A stretch of DNA of 64,000 nt from Neobacillus ginsengisoli (GTDB lineage Bacteria; Bacillota; Bacilli; Bacillales_B; DSM-18226). This document shows, in pieces, positions 35,329-43,569 of the stretch; the stretch's first letter is position 1; every line of letters starts with the position of its first letter. The notes beneath the pieces were generated by a model. That model was not told the DNA's origin. It did not search any database and saw only the letters and a program-made list of their open reading frames with translations. Made by a program: the position numbers and the translations under genes. The stretch lies in the NCBI RefSeq assembly GCF_030813055.1, contig NZ_JAUSTW010000009.1, positions 62,001-126,000 on the forward strand, in the 5' to 3' direction.

Positions 35329-36441
35329 TCACTCCTTCGGCATCGTGACCCAATTATCCCGGTGAATCACTTCTGCTTTTTTGTTTATAGAATAACCTTT
35401 CGAATGGTCACTGGGTAATCCTTTTACTTTTTGTAAATCAATCGAGGAATAATAACATTGCCCTTTCCCAACAACCCTACCTTTTTGGTTACGAACGACG
35501 ACAACATCTAAAGCGTTAAACTCTCCTATTACATTTGTAACCCCTACCGGGAGCAAGCTTTTGCCATTTTGCACAATTGCTTTTTCCGCCCCTTCATCAA
35601 TCTCAATAATCCCGCCAACATGAGAGTGATACGCAATCCATTGTTTTCTCATTTGCATTTGTGTTTGGAACGGACCACCGATATAAGTTCCATCCCCTTT
35701 TCCCGCTAAAATATCAGAAAGTTTTTCCCTTCCATTTCCAGTTCCGACGAAAACGCTGACACCCAGCGATAAAGCTTTTTTCGCTGCCTGTAACTTCGAT
35801 TTCATCCCCCCGGTACCAACGGAAGACCCGCTATCCCCTGCAATACCCAGGAGCTCATCCGACACTTCAGGGATAAAATGATATTTTTTTGCCTCTTTTG
35901 ATACCTTCGGATTGCCATCATAAAGTCCGTTGACATCCGTTAATATGATCAGCGCATTTGCATGTAGAAACCCACTGACAAGTGCTGAGAGCATATCATT
36001 GTCTCCGAAGGTTAACTCTTCAATGGAAACCGAATCATTTTCATTGATAATCGGTATGACACCTCTCTGGAGTAACTCATTCATGGTTGAAAATAAGTTG
36101 TGAAATCGTTCCTGACTGTAAAAATCCTCTCGAGTTAATAATATTTGAGCAGGTACAATTTTAAATTCTTTAAATAGTAATATATAATTCTGCATTAAAA
36201 GCCCCTGGCCGACAGCCGCCGCTGCCTGTTTTCCAGCAACCGTTTTTGGGCGGGATGGATATCCAAGCGAGCCAAATCCCGCGGCAACAGCACCAGATGA
36301 AATAAGAATGACATCATGTCCCTGTTCTTTTAAATATGCGAGTGCCTTTACATGGTCGTACATTTTCTGTTCCGAAATGGTCCCTGATGTATTTGTTAGA
36401 GAACTGCTGCCTATTTTTACAACCACCAGCTGTTTCTTCAT
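35329..36441 (-). CDS. proB: glutamate 5-kinase with PUA domain
   Basis: 370 residues from the ATG at 36441 (AAAGGTACG upstream); longer in-frame starts lie within the T-box leader. The kinase domain (1-255) shows [32 protein letters not shown] and [11 protein letters not shown]; the PUA domain follows (about 280-365). Catalyses the first committed step of proline synthesis and is normally feedback-inhibited by proline. Controlled by the proline T-box in front. Confidence 0.95.
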   Translation of the reverse strand: MKKQLVVVKIGSSSLTNTSGTISEQKMYDHVKALAYLKEQGHDVILISSGAVAAGFGSLGYPSRPKTVAGKQAAAAVGQGLLMQNYILLFKEFKIVPAQILLTREDFYSQERFHNLFSTMNELLQRGVIPIINENDSVSIEELTFGDNDMLSALVSGFLHANALIILTDVNGLYDGNPKVSKEAKKYHFIPEVSDELLGIAGDSGSSVGTGGMKSKLQAAKKALSLGVSVFVGTGNGREKLSDILAGKGDGTYIGGPFQTQMQMRKQWIAYHSHVGGIIEIDEGAEKAIVQNGKSLLPVGVTNVIGEFNALDVVVVRNQKGRVVGKGQCYYSSIDLQKVKGLPSDHSKGYSINKKAEVIHRDNWVTMPKE

Positions 36442-36710
36442 TTTATTCGTACCTTTCTTTATAAAATAAAAAAACGACTCCTCTGTCCTTAAAAAAGGAC
36501 GGAAAAGTCGTTTCCGCGGTACCACCTTCATTGATGCCTTGCATCCACTTTGAACCCGTAACGAGGGAAAACGGCTTATGTTTGCATAAGCGGCGCATTG
36601 TGGGCAGGTTCAAGCTTTTTTCCGTGAGAAACCTTTCAGCCAATGGGTCTCACTCTCTATCACGTTCCAAAGTTTTACTAATCCCATACCATTTTCGATT
36701 TTAAGATTTA
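36442..36710 (-). ncRNA. T-box riboswitch (proline) leader of proBA
   Basis: The minus strand carries the T-box sequence AAGGTGGTACCGCGG (36514-36528), a terminator made of AAACGACT...GTCC and GGAC...AGTCGTTTTTTT (about 36469-36516), and a long Stem I region with AGAGAGTGAGACC. A CCT codon in the GAACCTG context (36606-36608) is the candidate specifier, which fits proline. Uncharged tRNA-Pro would favour the antiterminator and turn on proBA. Confidence 0.88.
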
Positions 36711-36716
36711 TTTGAT

Positions 36717-36745
36717 ATTATCCTCAGAAAATGGCAACTTGTCAA
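36717..36745 (-). promoter_or_regulatory. sigma-A promoter of the proBA leader
   Basis: TTGACA (36740-36745) and GATAAT (36717-36722) with a 17-base spacer on the minus strand. Confidence 0.8.
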
Positions 36746-36778
36746 GATAGTTTTTTGAAAATTTTAATTTATAATCTG

Positions 36779-37390
36779 TTAAATTAACCAAGTTTCCTTA
36801 TACCATTTAGCAGCAGCTTCCACTTCTTCAAAAGTTAATTGATGACCTCTATTCTCCCAATGAAGATGTACTTTAGCATTGGCATTTGCCAATAATGACT
36901 CGAGCTCACCTGATTCCAACGGTGAACAAATAGGATCATTTGTACCGGCACCAATGAACACAGAGATTCCAGTCAAATCAGGTAATTCAATTCCTCTTAA
37001 AGGAACCATCGGATGATGTAGAATTGCTCCTTTTAATGCATTTTGAAAATGGAAAAGCATGCTTGCGGCGATATTTGCACCATTGGAATACCCAACCGCA
37101 ATTATATTTTTCCGATCAAAACCATATTTCGCAGATGCTTCGTCAAGAAATTCATATAGTTCTTTCGTCCGAAACACCAAATCGTCCTCATCAAAAATGC
37201 CTTCCGCTAATCTTCGGAAAAAACGCGGCATTCCGTTTTCCAATACATTTCCTCTGACACTCAGAAATGAAGCATCTTCATCCATTTTTCCTGCTAAAGG
37301 AATAAGATCCAATTCATTTCCACCAGTCCCATGCAGCAATAAAAAAGTTGGCTTCGTTCCGTCTTTTCCTTTTTGAAAAAAATGTTTCAT
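36779..37390 (-). CDS. mhqD: MhqD-type phospholipase/carboxylesterase hydrolase
   Basis: 203 residues. LLLHGTGGNELDLIPLA is the oxyanion region, GYSNGANIA the nucleophile elbow, GAGTNDPICSP the acid and NRGHQLT the His. B. subtilis MhqD, a putative hydrolase of the quinone-detoxification regulon, has this exact architecture. Third gene of the mhqO-flavin reductase-mhqD operon, 39 bases after the flavin reductase. Confidence 0.85.
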   Translation of the reverse strand: MKHFFQKGKDGTKPTFLLLHGTGGNELDLIPLAGKMDEDASFLSVRGNVLENGMPRFFRRLAEGIFDEDDLVFRTKELYEFLDEASAKYGFDRKNIIAVGYSNGANIAASMLFHFQNALKGAILHHPMVPLRGIELPDLTGISVFIGAGTNDPICSPLESGELESLLANANAKVHLHWENRGHQLTFEEVEAAAKWYKETWLI

Positions 37391-37429
37391 CTTTTTTCTC
37401 CTCTCCGTTCAATAGCTGGAAAATTGAGT

Positions 37430-38038
37430 TTATTTTGGTCTTTCAAGCGTAAATACCTCACCAATTTTAGCATAATCATTCCCAGCTAATCGACTTACTG
37501 CACCTAATCCTACTTGATTAATCCGCCCATTTTCATAAATAGCATCATCAATATGGAATTGAATGGCTCTTCCAATAATAAAATCGCAGACTGGAGAATC
37601 ATTACCACCCAACTCTAAAGATTGTTCTAATATGCACTCCATCCGCACCTTTGCTTCTTTTATACCTGGAACTGAAATCTTGGTACTCTTTATAGGAGTG
37701 AGATGAGCAATTTCGATTTCACTTTGATTAGAAGCAAGATTTGCTGCTGTCTTATTGACTTTTTCAACATTGAGATCATCAACAATATGAACAACAAATT
37801 CCTTTGACTTAAGGATGTTACGGGCTGTATCCTTCCGTCTCCCATCCAACCTTTGTATAGCTAAGGAAATCATTGGTGGATTTGCTGTTACAATATTAAA
37901 GTAGCTAAATGGTGCCCCGTTTAATGTTCCATCCTCGGTAATAGACGTTACAAACGCTATAGGTCGGGGGATAATACTTCCAATTAAAAGCTTATAATTT
38001 TCCCTTTCAGTATTAAGGGACGGGTCAATCGTACGCAT
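37430..38038 (-). CDS. flavin reductase-like FMN-binding protein (YwrF-like)
   Basis: 202 residues of the flavin_reduct family: ENYKLLIGSIIPRPIAFVTS at the N-terminus, SYFNIVTANPPMISLAI and RKDTARNILKSKEFVVHIV. Such proteins bind FMN and reduce flavin or act on small molecules. In B. subtilis this class (YwrF) is not in the mhq operon, so its insertion between mhqO and mhqD is a local trait; a role in quinone reduction is inferred. Twenty bases from mhqO. Confidence 0.82.
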   Translation of the reverse strand: MRTIDPSLNTERENYKLLIGSIIPRPIAFVTSITEDGTLNGAPFSYFNIVTANPPMISLAIQRLDGRRKDTARNILKSKEFVVHIVDDLNVEKVNKTAANLASNQSEIEIAHLTPIKSTKISVPGIKEAKVRMECILEQSLELGGNDSPVCDFIIGRAIQFHIDDAIYENGRINQVGLGAVSRLAGNDYAKIGEVFTLERPK

Positions 38039-38058
38039 TTAGATCCTCCTTTCAGAAA

Positions 38059-39000
38059 TCAATCTAACTCTCTTAATGTAAATGGAGCCAAAACTGCTTC
38101 AATTTTTCCTCTTTGTGGTTCGTACTGTGCAGGCAACATTAATTTTTCTCCCATAGTTTCTCGTGACTCATCATGTGCAAATCCTGGCGGATCAGTGGCA
38201 ATTTCAAATAAGATTTCTCCGTGTTCTCTAAAGTAAATGGCATTAAAGTAATTTCTGTCTTGAACGGGAGTAACTCCATATCCATAGCTCTGAACGTATT
38301 TTTTCCAATCTATTTGATCCGCATCATCACTGGCACGCCAAGCAATATGATGTACAGTCCCAACGCCCATTTGCCCGCGGCCAATCGGAGTTAGTTTTAG
38401 GTCAATTACATTTCCAATATCACCTAAAGACCGAAAACGAACGAAATCTCCTTCTGTTCCGATTTTTTCAAGACCGAGGACATTCTCTAATAATTCTGCC
38501 GTTTTATCAGGATGGGCAGATAACAGTGTTGCACCAGCAAAACCTTTAATTGCTACATCTGAGGAAACACCGCCAAAATTCCACGTATTTACTTCGCCTT
38601 CTTCTCGCTCTACAATTTCCAAATGCAATCCATGAGGATCGTCAAATTCTAAGTACTGCTCACCAAATCGTTCAATTATTGTATAAGGGACCTTAAACTT
38701 TTCCAATCTTTTTTCCCAAAAGCCAAAAGAGCCTTTTGGAACAACGTAGGAAGTAACTCCCACTTGACCGTCACCTATGGTTCCTTGGTATGCACCAGGC
38801 CACGGGAAGAATGTAATAATTGTTCCAGGTTTCCCCCCTTCATTACCGAAATATAAGTGATATGTTCCCGGGTCATCAAAATTAACAGTTTGTTTGACAA
38901 GTCGCAATCCCAAAATACCCGCATAAAAATCAGCATTTTCTTGTGGGTGTCCCACAATTGCTGTGATATGGTGGATTCCCATTGTTTTTTTCATATCCAT
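38059..39000 (-). CDS. mhqO: ring-cleaving (glyoxalase-fold) dioxygenase MhqO
   Basis: 313 residues with two vicinal-oxygen-chelate modules: GIHHITAIVGHPQENADFYA at the N-terminus and MGVGTVHHIAWRASDD in the second half, with a metal Glu in REHGEILFEIATDPPGF. MhqO proteins are thiol-dependent dioxygenases of the (methyl)hydroquinone-responsive regulon. First gene of its operon; an MhqR-type operator lies 100 bases before the start. The ribosome binding site GGAGGAGAG is strong. Confidence 0.9.
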   Translation of the reverse strand: MDMKKTMGIHHITAIVGHPQENADFYAGILGLRLVKQTVNFDDPGTYHLYFGNEGGKPGTIITFFPWPGAYQGTIGDGQVGVTSYVVPKGSFGFWEKRLEKFKVPYTIIERFGEQYLEFDDPHGLHLEIVEREEGEVNTWNFGGVSSDVAIKGFAGATLLSAHPDKTAELLENVLGLEKIGTEGDFVRFRSLGDIGNVIDLKLTPIGRGQMGVGTVHHIAWRASDDADQIDWKKYVQSYGYGVTPVQDRNYFNAIYFREHGEILFEIATDPPGFAHDESRETMGEKLMLPAQYEPQRGKIEAVLAPFTLRELD

Positions 39001-39099
39001 CTCTCCTCCTTATTTTCCTCTGAAGAATAGCAGGAAGACCAAGTATCTTTACCACTATTATTTGAAACTTGGTCATAACATAATCACCCTATATTCAAG

Positions 39100-39117
39100 A
39101 ATCTCTAATTCGAGATA
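39100..39117. promoter_or_regulatory. MhqR-type operator upstream of mhqO
   Basis: AATCTCTAATTCGAGATA matches the B. subtilis MhqR inverted repeat TATCTCGAATTCGAGATA in 16 of 18 positions. It lies between the mhqO start and the doxX stop. Confidence 0.75.
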
Positions 39118-39119
39118 TA

Positions 39120-39533
39120 TTAGAATAAAAATGCATCAACTGAATAATGCCCAGGACCTGCGATAGCTACAGCAATTGCTACTACAAATAATGTTAAATT
39201 ATACTCATAACCATTTTGTGTAGACCATAGGCCATTTGGACCATGCACTTTTACAATTGCCATTACCATTGTTAATGCAATCATTATACCAGCAAGAGAA
39301 GTAAGCAATCCTGCTGCAAATAAAATACCTCCAAAAAATTCTGCTAATCCAGCCATAAGAGCCATTGCAAAACCAGGTTTAATTCCGATCGATTCCATCC
39401 AGCCGCCTGTACCTTTTATACCATAGCCGCCAAACCAACCAAATAGTTTTTGTGAACCATGACCAATAAATAATAATCCAATCACTAAACGTATTAATAA
39501 TAACCCAATATTCAACATTTTCTCTTCCTCCAA
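39120..39533 (-). CDS. mhqP: DoxX-family membrane protein (MhqP-like)
   Basis: 137 residues, four membrane spans. GLLFIGHGSQKLFGWFGGYG and FFGGILFAAGLLTSLAGIMI are the DoxX signatures. DoxX proteins are small quinone-linked membrane proteins; MhqP of B. subtilis is in the MhqR regulon. It lies 14 bases downstream of the mhqR reading frame, so the two form an operon behind the operator at 40018. Length is normal. Confidence 0.87.
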   Translation of the reverse strand: MEEEKMLNIGLLLIRLVIGLLFIGHGSQKLFGWFGGYGIKGTGGWMESIGIKPGFAMALMAGLAEFFGGILFAAGLLTSLAGIMIALTMVMAIVKVHGPNGLWSTQNGYEYNLTLFVVAIAVAIAGPGHYSVDAFLF

Positions 39534-39547
39534 AATAGGTTTTGTTT

Positions 39548-39982
39548 TTAAATGCCCGAGCTAGCTTTTTGACCAACTCTTTTAAGGACACTGATGATTT
39601 GTTGCTTCTCTTCTTGATCAATTCCATCAAATAATTTTTCAATTACTTTTCGATGCTGTGGAAAAATCTTATCCATTATTTTTTTTCCTGATTCTGTAAT
39701 TGTGATATGAATGACGCGTCGATCTTCAGGGCAAAAATTACGTTTTAGTAGACCCTTCTGTTCTAATTTATCAATCACATAAGTCATTGAGCCACTGGCT
39801 AATAAAATCCGGTTACAAATTTGTTGAACAGTTTGCATTCCTTTATGATATAAAACCTCTAACACAGAAAACTCTGTTGGACTGAGGCTGTAATTGTTTA
39901 TATCATGTTTAATTCTATCTTAAACAGATTTCGCAGCTTTCATGAAAACCACAAAAGCTTTGAAAGTAAGTTCCTTTTCCAT
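39548..39982 (-). pseudogene. mhqR: mhqR: MarR-family repressor with a stop at codon 21
   Basis: From ATG at 39982 (GGAGGTGGTGAG upstream) the frame reads 20 codons, MEKELTFKAFVVFMKAAKSV, then TAA at 39920-39922, then continues in the same frame as DRIKHDINNYSLSPTEFSVLE for the rest of a MarR protein, 144 codons in all. The winged helix (TVQQICNRILLASGSMTYVI and LEQKGLLKR) and C-terminal dimer helix are otherwise intact. Translation restarting at a GTG (39865) would give 105 residues without the first dimer helix. I infer loss of function by a single base change. Confidence 0.82.
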
Positions 39983-40017
39983 CTCACCACCTCCGATAAT
40001 TTTATCTTGAATTAAAA

Positions 40018-40035
40018 TATCTTGAATATGAGATA
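40018..40035. promoter_or_regulatory. MhqR-type operator upstream of mhqR-mhqP
   Basis: TATCTTGAATATGAGATA matches the MhqR consensus in 15 of 18 positions, 36 bases before the mhqR start. The partly similar ATCTTGAATT lies just before it at 40004. Confidence 0.68.
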
Positions 40036-40227
40036 ATAATAAAACATGTATTCAATTACGTCAACCATTTTATTTAATTTTATTTTCTCAAAAAGCGGTT
40101 TTTTTTTTCCCTCAATTTGTTTAGGCCTAGGGTTATTATTAACTCTTAGAGTGAAAAACTCTGTCCAACATGACCAAGCTTCCCAAAAAATCAAAGCAGA
40201 ATTGAATGAAAGGATAACTCAATAAGA

Positions 40228-40258
40228 TAAAAAAGCATCCAATTAGGATGCTTTTTTA
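40228..40258 (-). terminator. terminator of the SF1 helicase gene
   Basis: AAAAAGCATCC / GGATGCTTTTTT with loop AATTA (symmetrical). Confidence 0.88.
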
Positions 40259-40275
40259 TCGATCTATTTTAACTT

Positions 40276-42537
40276 TCATTTTTGCCATGTATACTGCTCA
40301 CCTGCCTGAAACTGCCCTAAAAAATAATCCGCAACCTTCTCAGAATCCAGTCTGGCGGCGACGAAAGGCGGTTTTACACCTATAGCACCTTCCAAGGGCA
40401 AACCAAGCCAGAAAAGCTGTCGGTCGATAATAATAAACGGAAACGACAAGCTTTCTTCAAACTCTTCATCCGGTAATAGCTCCGGCCATTGTTCCTCTGA
40501 AAAAATGATCAGTTTAACGCCTATGCCACGATTTTTCAGTTTTTGCCTCCATTCCTCTGGTAAAGCTGTTTGCACTGGAATTGAAATAACGATTGAGACC
40601 CGTGCAGCCTCTATATCTTGGAACACTTTTTCCAGTTTACGTGCATGCATCCATTGTAATTGAGGGTGCTGTTTTTTTATCCAGGCACCTATTTCTTTTA
40701 TCCGTACTGCTTGATGGTGCCTTTCCTGATGTTCCACAAGCTGCCTAAGTGTTTTGCCATTATAGACATGCTTGCGAATAAATGATTGATTGCTAATATG
40801 AACGAACTTTCCCTTTGTTCTCGTAATGGCAACATTAATCAATCGTTCGCTATCTTTTCCCGTTAATAGCATACCTGAGCGTTCCTGCGGTTCGCTATCA
40901 ACTGTGTCAAAGATCATCACATCCCGCTCACTGCCCTGGAAGCGATGTACTGTCGCAGCAATGATATCAGCCGATGAACGTTCTTTTTCATATACGTCCT
41001 CTAATAATAATTCCATTAAATTGGCTTGAGCACGGTAGGGTGTCACATAACCAATTGATCTGGCACCTCCCATATAGGATTCATGAATAACTTGAAAAGA
41101 TAACAGCATTTGCCATGGATTCAACCGTGAATTTGACGCCCTTTCATTCATACAATGTGCCCCAGTATAGCTTGTATCCACCAGAACTGCTGCCTGCTTT
41201 GGGAACGGTGCTTGTTCGACAATTTTATTTCTGCTCTTTTGAACACTTTCGTGATCACCAACTAGGGAATGATAGATGTAATGATTCGTGAAAGCAGAGA
41301 TATCCGGATGCATTCTTCGCTGTTCCTTTAATAAAAATAAATGGGGATGCAGTTTCCCTTCCTTTACCCACTCAACAACACCTGCTCTGTGAAAAATATC
41401 CTCTTTAAGCCACCTCGTGACTAACGGATCCCTAGACGATGCAATCGGTGGTAATTGTTTAAAATCCCCGCATATTATAATTCGTTTTCCAAGCGTAGCA
41501 GCAAATGCTGCCTGGGGGACATAAGCCATACTTGCTTCATCCACGATGACAATATCAAATTCCTTTTCATAAATAGCAGCGTCACCGGCTGCTTTTGCAA
41601 GTGTAGTTCCGACAACAAACGCATCTTTTACAAACTGGATTTCTTTTTGACGAATTTTTTCGAGAACTCTTGCAATCTGTGTCTCAAGTTCTAATAACCG
41701 GTTAGAATCCCTTTTGCTAAAAGACCGCGCCAAATCATGCTTTAGTTTTCTTCTTTCATTTATTAACATTTGTCTGTCCTCAGCAAGATGCGGGTCGTGC
41801 TTTTGCAGCAACTGACCGGTGGTAACAGCTTCAGAAACCGCTAGAGTGTCCCCGGAATTAAAACCGTATCGAAGCACATCTCCTTCTTGGAAACGGTTTT
41901 TCTTTTTAATAAAGGTTGAGATTTCACTTAAAATAACATCGACTGCTTGGTTACTGTGAGATAAAATCAACACCCGATTTTCATGAAAATATTTATTTGC
42001 AGCAACTCGTGCAAGTGTGTAGGTTTTACCGGTACCGGGCGGCCCCCAGACAAAGGTTACTGGGTTGTATTTAGACCTTAAAACGAGCTCATGGATATTA
42101 CTTTTAATTTTATCGATTGGATGCTTTGACGGCATCGAGGGATCCATCAATTTTTTCACTCGTAACCGTTTTTGTTTACTTTTCTTGATTTCATCAAACC
42201 TTTGAATAAGCTGTTCGAGCAGCTCCCAGGGATCATGATATAAATAGGCCTCACGAATTAACTCCCCGAATGATTGCTCCATTGCAAGCATCACGCCTTG
42301 ATCTTCTGAAGAAAGTACACGCCCGTTCTGCCGGCTGCCCCCCCACTCCAGTTTGATGGAGGAGCCTACAGGAATTCGAACGGGAGCAACGGTATCAAAG
42401 TAATAGGTAAAAGACCCTTCGCTTGATAACAGCCTGCCATTCGATAGAAGAAATTTATTACTACCGTATTTTTTTAAATGAATAATTTCGTTTTGAAGTG
42501 CCTGCTGCCATTCTTTTATATTTGTTATGACCTTCAT
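40276..42537 (-). CDS. superfamily 1 (UPF1-like) DNA/RNA helicase
   Basis: 753 residues from the ATG at 42537 (AAGGGAATT upstream). The N-terminal 170 residues are a small-domain region without a recognised motif. Walker A is WGPPGTGKTYTLA, Walker B IVIVDEASMA, motif III GDFKQLPPIA, and motifs V-VI are RFQGSERDVMIFDTVD and VAITRTKGK. The last 120 residues (SIVISIPVQTALPEEW, LIIFSEE, PFIIIDRQLFWLG) resemble a C-terminal nuclease-like or phospholipase-D-like sheet. UPF1-like helicases unwind 5'-3'. The cellular role is not known. Divergent from the acidic protein gene. Confidence 0.85.
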   Translation of the reverse strand: MKVITNIKEWQQALQNEIIHLKKYGSNKFLLSNGRLLSSEGSFTYYFDTVAPVRIPVGSSIKLEWGGSRQNGRVLSSEDQGVMLAMEQSFGELIREAYLYHDPWELLEQLIQRFDEIKKSKQKRLRVKKLMDPSMPSKHPIDKIKSNIHELVLRSKYNPVTFVWGPPGTGKTYTLARVAANKYFHENRVLILSHSNQAVDVILSEISTFIKKKNRFQEGDVLRYGFNSGDTLAVSEAVTTGQLLQKHDPHLAEDRQMLINERRKLKHDLARSFSKRDSNRLLELETQIARVLEKIRQKEIQFVKDAFVVGTTLAKAAGDAAIYEKEFDIVIVDEASMAYVPQAAFAATLGKRIIICGDFKQLPPIASSRDPLVTRWLKEDIFHRAGVVEWVKEGKLHPHLFLLKEQRRMHPDISAFTNHYIYHSLVGDHESVQKSRNKIVEQAPFPKQAAVLVDTSYTGAHCMNERASNSRLNPWQMLLSFQVIHESYMGGARSIGYVTPYRAQANLMELLLEDVYEKERSSADIIAATVHRFQGSERDVMIFDTVDSEPQERSGMLLTGKDSERLINVAITRTKGKFVHISNQSFIRKHVYNGKTLRQLVEHQERHHQAVRIKEIGAWIKKQHPQLQWMHARKLEKVFQDIEAARVSIVISIPVQTALPEEWRQKLKNRGIGVKLIIFSEEQWPELLPDEEFEESLSFPFIIIDRQLFWLGLPLEGAIGVKPPFVAARLDSEKVADYFLGQFQAGEQYTWQK

Positions 42538-42638
42538 TAAATAATTCCCTTCTATAAGAACGTTCTTTACATATCGGTAATACAATGGAAATATGGTTCA
42601 TTTGACGAATTTTTTAATAATATTAGGAGGAATTTCTA

Positions 42639-43346
42639 ATGAGTAAATTGGAATTTTTAGAAATAAATCGAAATTTTAAAAGCTATTATCGAACACTTCG
42701 CGATGTGAATTATTATCTCATAAATGATACTGAATTGGATAAAGAACAAATACAAGCCACTACTCAGGTATTAACGAAATTAATTTATGGATTTATTCGA
42801 ACTAACGGCACACTGTTCAGAGATATGACCAGCGAACAATATAATAAAGAATATCATATGTTTTATGATGATTTTTTTAGTATTATCGAAAATAGTGGTG
42901 TAAATAATGTAGATTTTGATAATTTCACAACGCTACTTGATGAGATTATTGGAGTCGCAAATTCAAGAACAGATACCTTGCGAAGGATCAAAAAATCCAT
43001 GCAGGAAGATGAAGCGGATGATGAGGAGGATGAAGGTCTTGAAATTAAAATAAGTAGTGAAAAGGAGGACGATGATGAAGAAAAAGATGCAGCTGATGAA
43101 GTTAGTGTGGTAACTGGTGGTGCAAACGTAGTCCATGATCCTAAGGATGTTGGTGTTACTGCTGAACGAGCGGTAAATGATAAAATTAAAGTTGGAAGCA
43201 ATAAAAGTGCAAATGTAATTGAAAAAGTTGGAATTGTTAGTAATGAAGTTAAAACTTTTGATGTAGAAGAACTGGATGAAGAAATAAATACATTCGAAAG
43301 TGAAGATGTTTTCCACTATAGACCAAAAAGGAAAAGATATAGATAA
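42639..43346 (+). CDS. acidic protein of unknown function
   Basis: 235 residues after ATTAGGAGG. The N-terminal 115 residues are a folded, mostly helical domain (NRNFKSYYRTLRDVNYYLI; TTLLDEIIGVANSRTDTLRR). Residues 125-150 are almost all D/E, and the C-terminal half is a low-complexity acidic and Ser/Val region ending in the basic RPKRKRYR. It looks like a globular domain followed by a disordered tail. No family is recognised. Transcribed opposite to the SF1 helicase with 101 bases between the starts. Confidence 0.68.
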   Translation: MSKLEFLEINRNFKSYYRTLRDVNYYLINDTELDKEQIQATTQVLTKLIYGFIRTNGTLFRDMTSEQYNKEYHMFYDDFFSIIENSGVNNVDFDNFTTLLDEIIGVANSRTDTLRRIKKSMQEDEADDEEDEGLEIKISSEKEDDDEEKDAADEVSVVTGGANVVHDPKDVGVTAERAVNDKIKVGSNKSANVIEKVGIVSNEVKTFDVEELDEEINTFESEDVFHYRPKRKRYR

Positions 43347-43353
43347 ATTATCA

Positions 43354-43412
43354 AAGAAAAGACCATTGGTCTTTTTTTTTATATAAAAAATCGCCTTTAG
43401 GGCGATTTTATC
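43354..43412 (+). terminator. double terminator after the acidic protein
   Basis: AAAAGACC-ATT-GGTCTTTTTTT is followed by a second stem AAATCGCC/GGGCGATTT with T runs. Confidence 0.82.
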
Positions 43413-43515
43413 TAAATTTTATAATTTTAAATCGACATATCTCCAATTGCAAATGAGCAATATTCAAACTGGGTAATCTAGTATTTTTTGTCGCTTTTTG
43501 AATTATTCCCATAAA

Positions 43516-43558
43516 AGAAACACCCGCTTTTTACAAAATGTAAATAGCGAGTGTTCAT
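43516..43558 (-). terminator. terminator of the pyrimidine-degradation aminotransferase gene
   Basis: ACACTCGC / GCGGGTGT form the stem, with inner ATTTACA/TGTAAA-like pairing, then TTTC. Confidence 0.68.
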
Positions 43559-43569
43559 TACGTTAAAGA

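Noticed and set aside
40276..42537. Several plus-strand frames within the SF1 helicase gene
   Set aside because: They lie inside a full-length helicase with all motifs and lack ribosome binding sites.
42863..43201. Minus-strand Ser-rich frame of 112 residues
   Set aside because: It is the mirror of the GAT/GAA-rich acidic stretch of the gene at 42639; Ser richness is an artefact of that.
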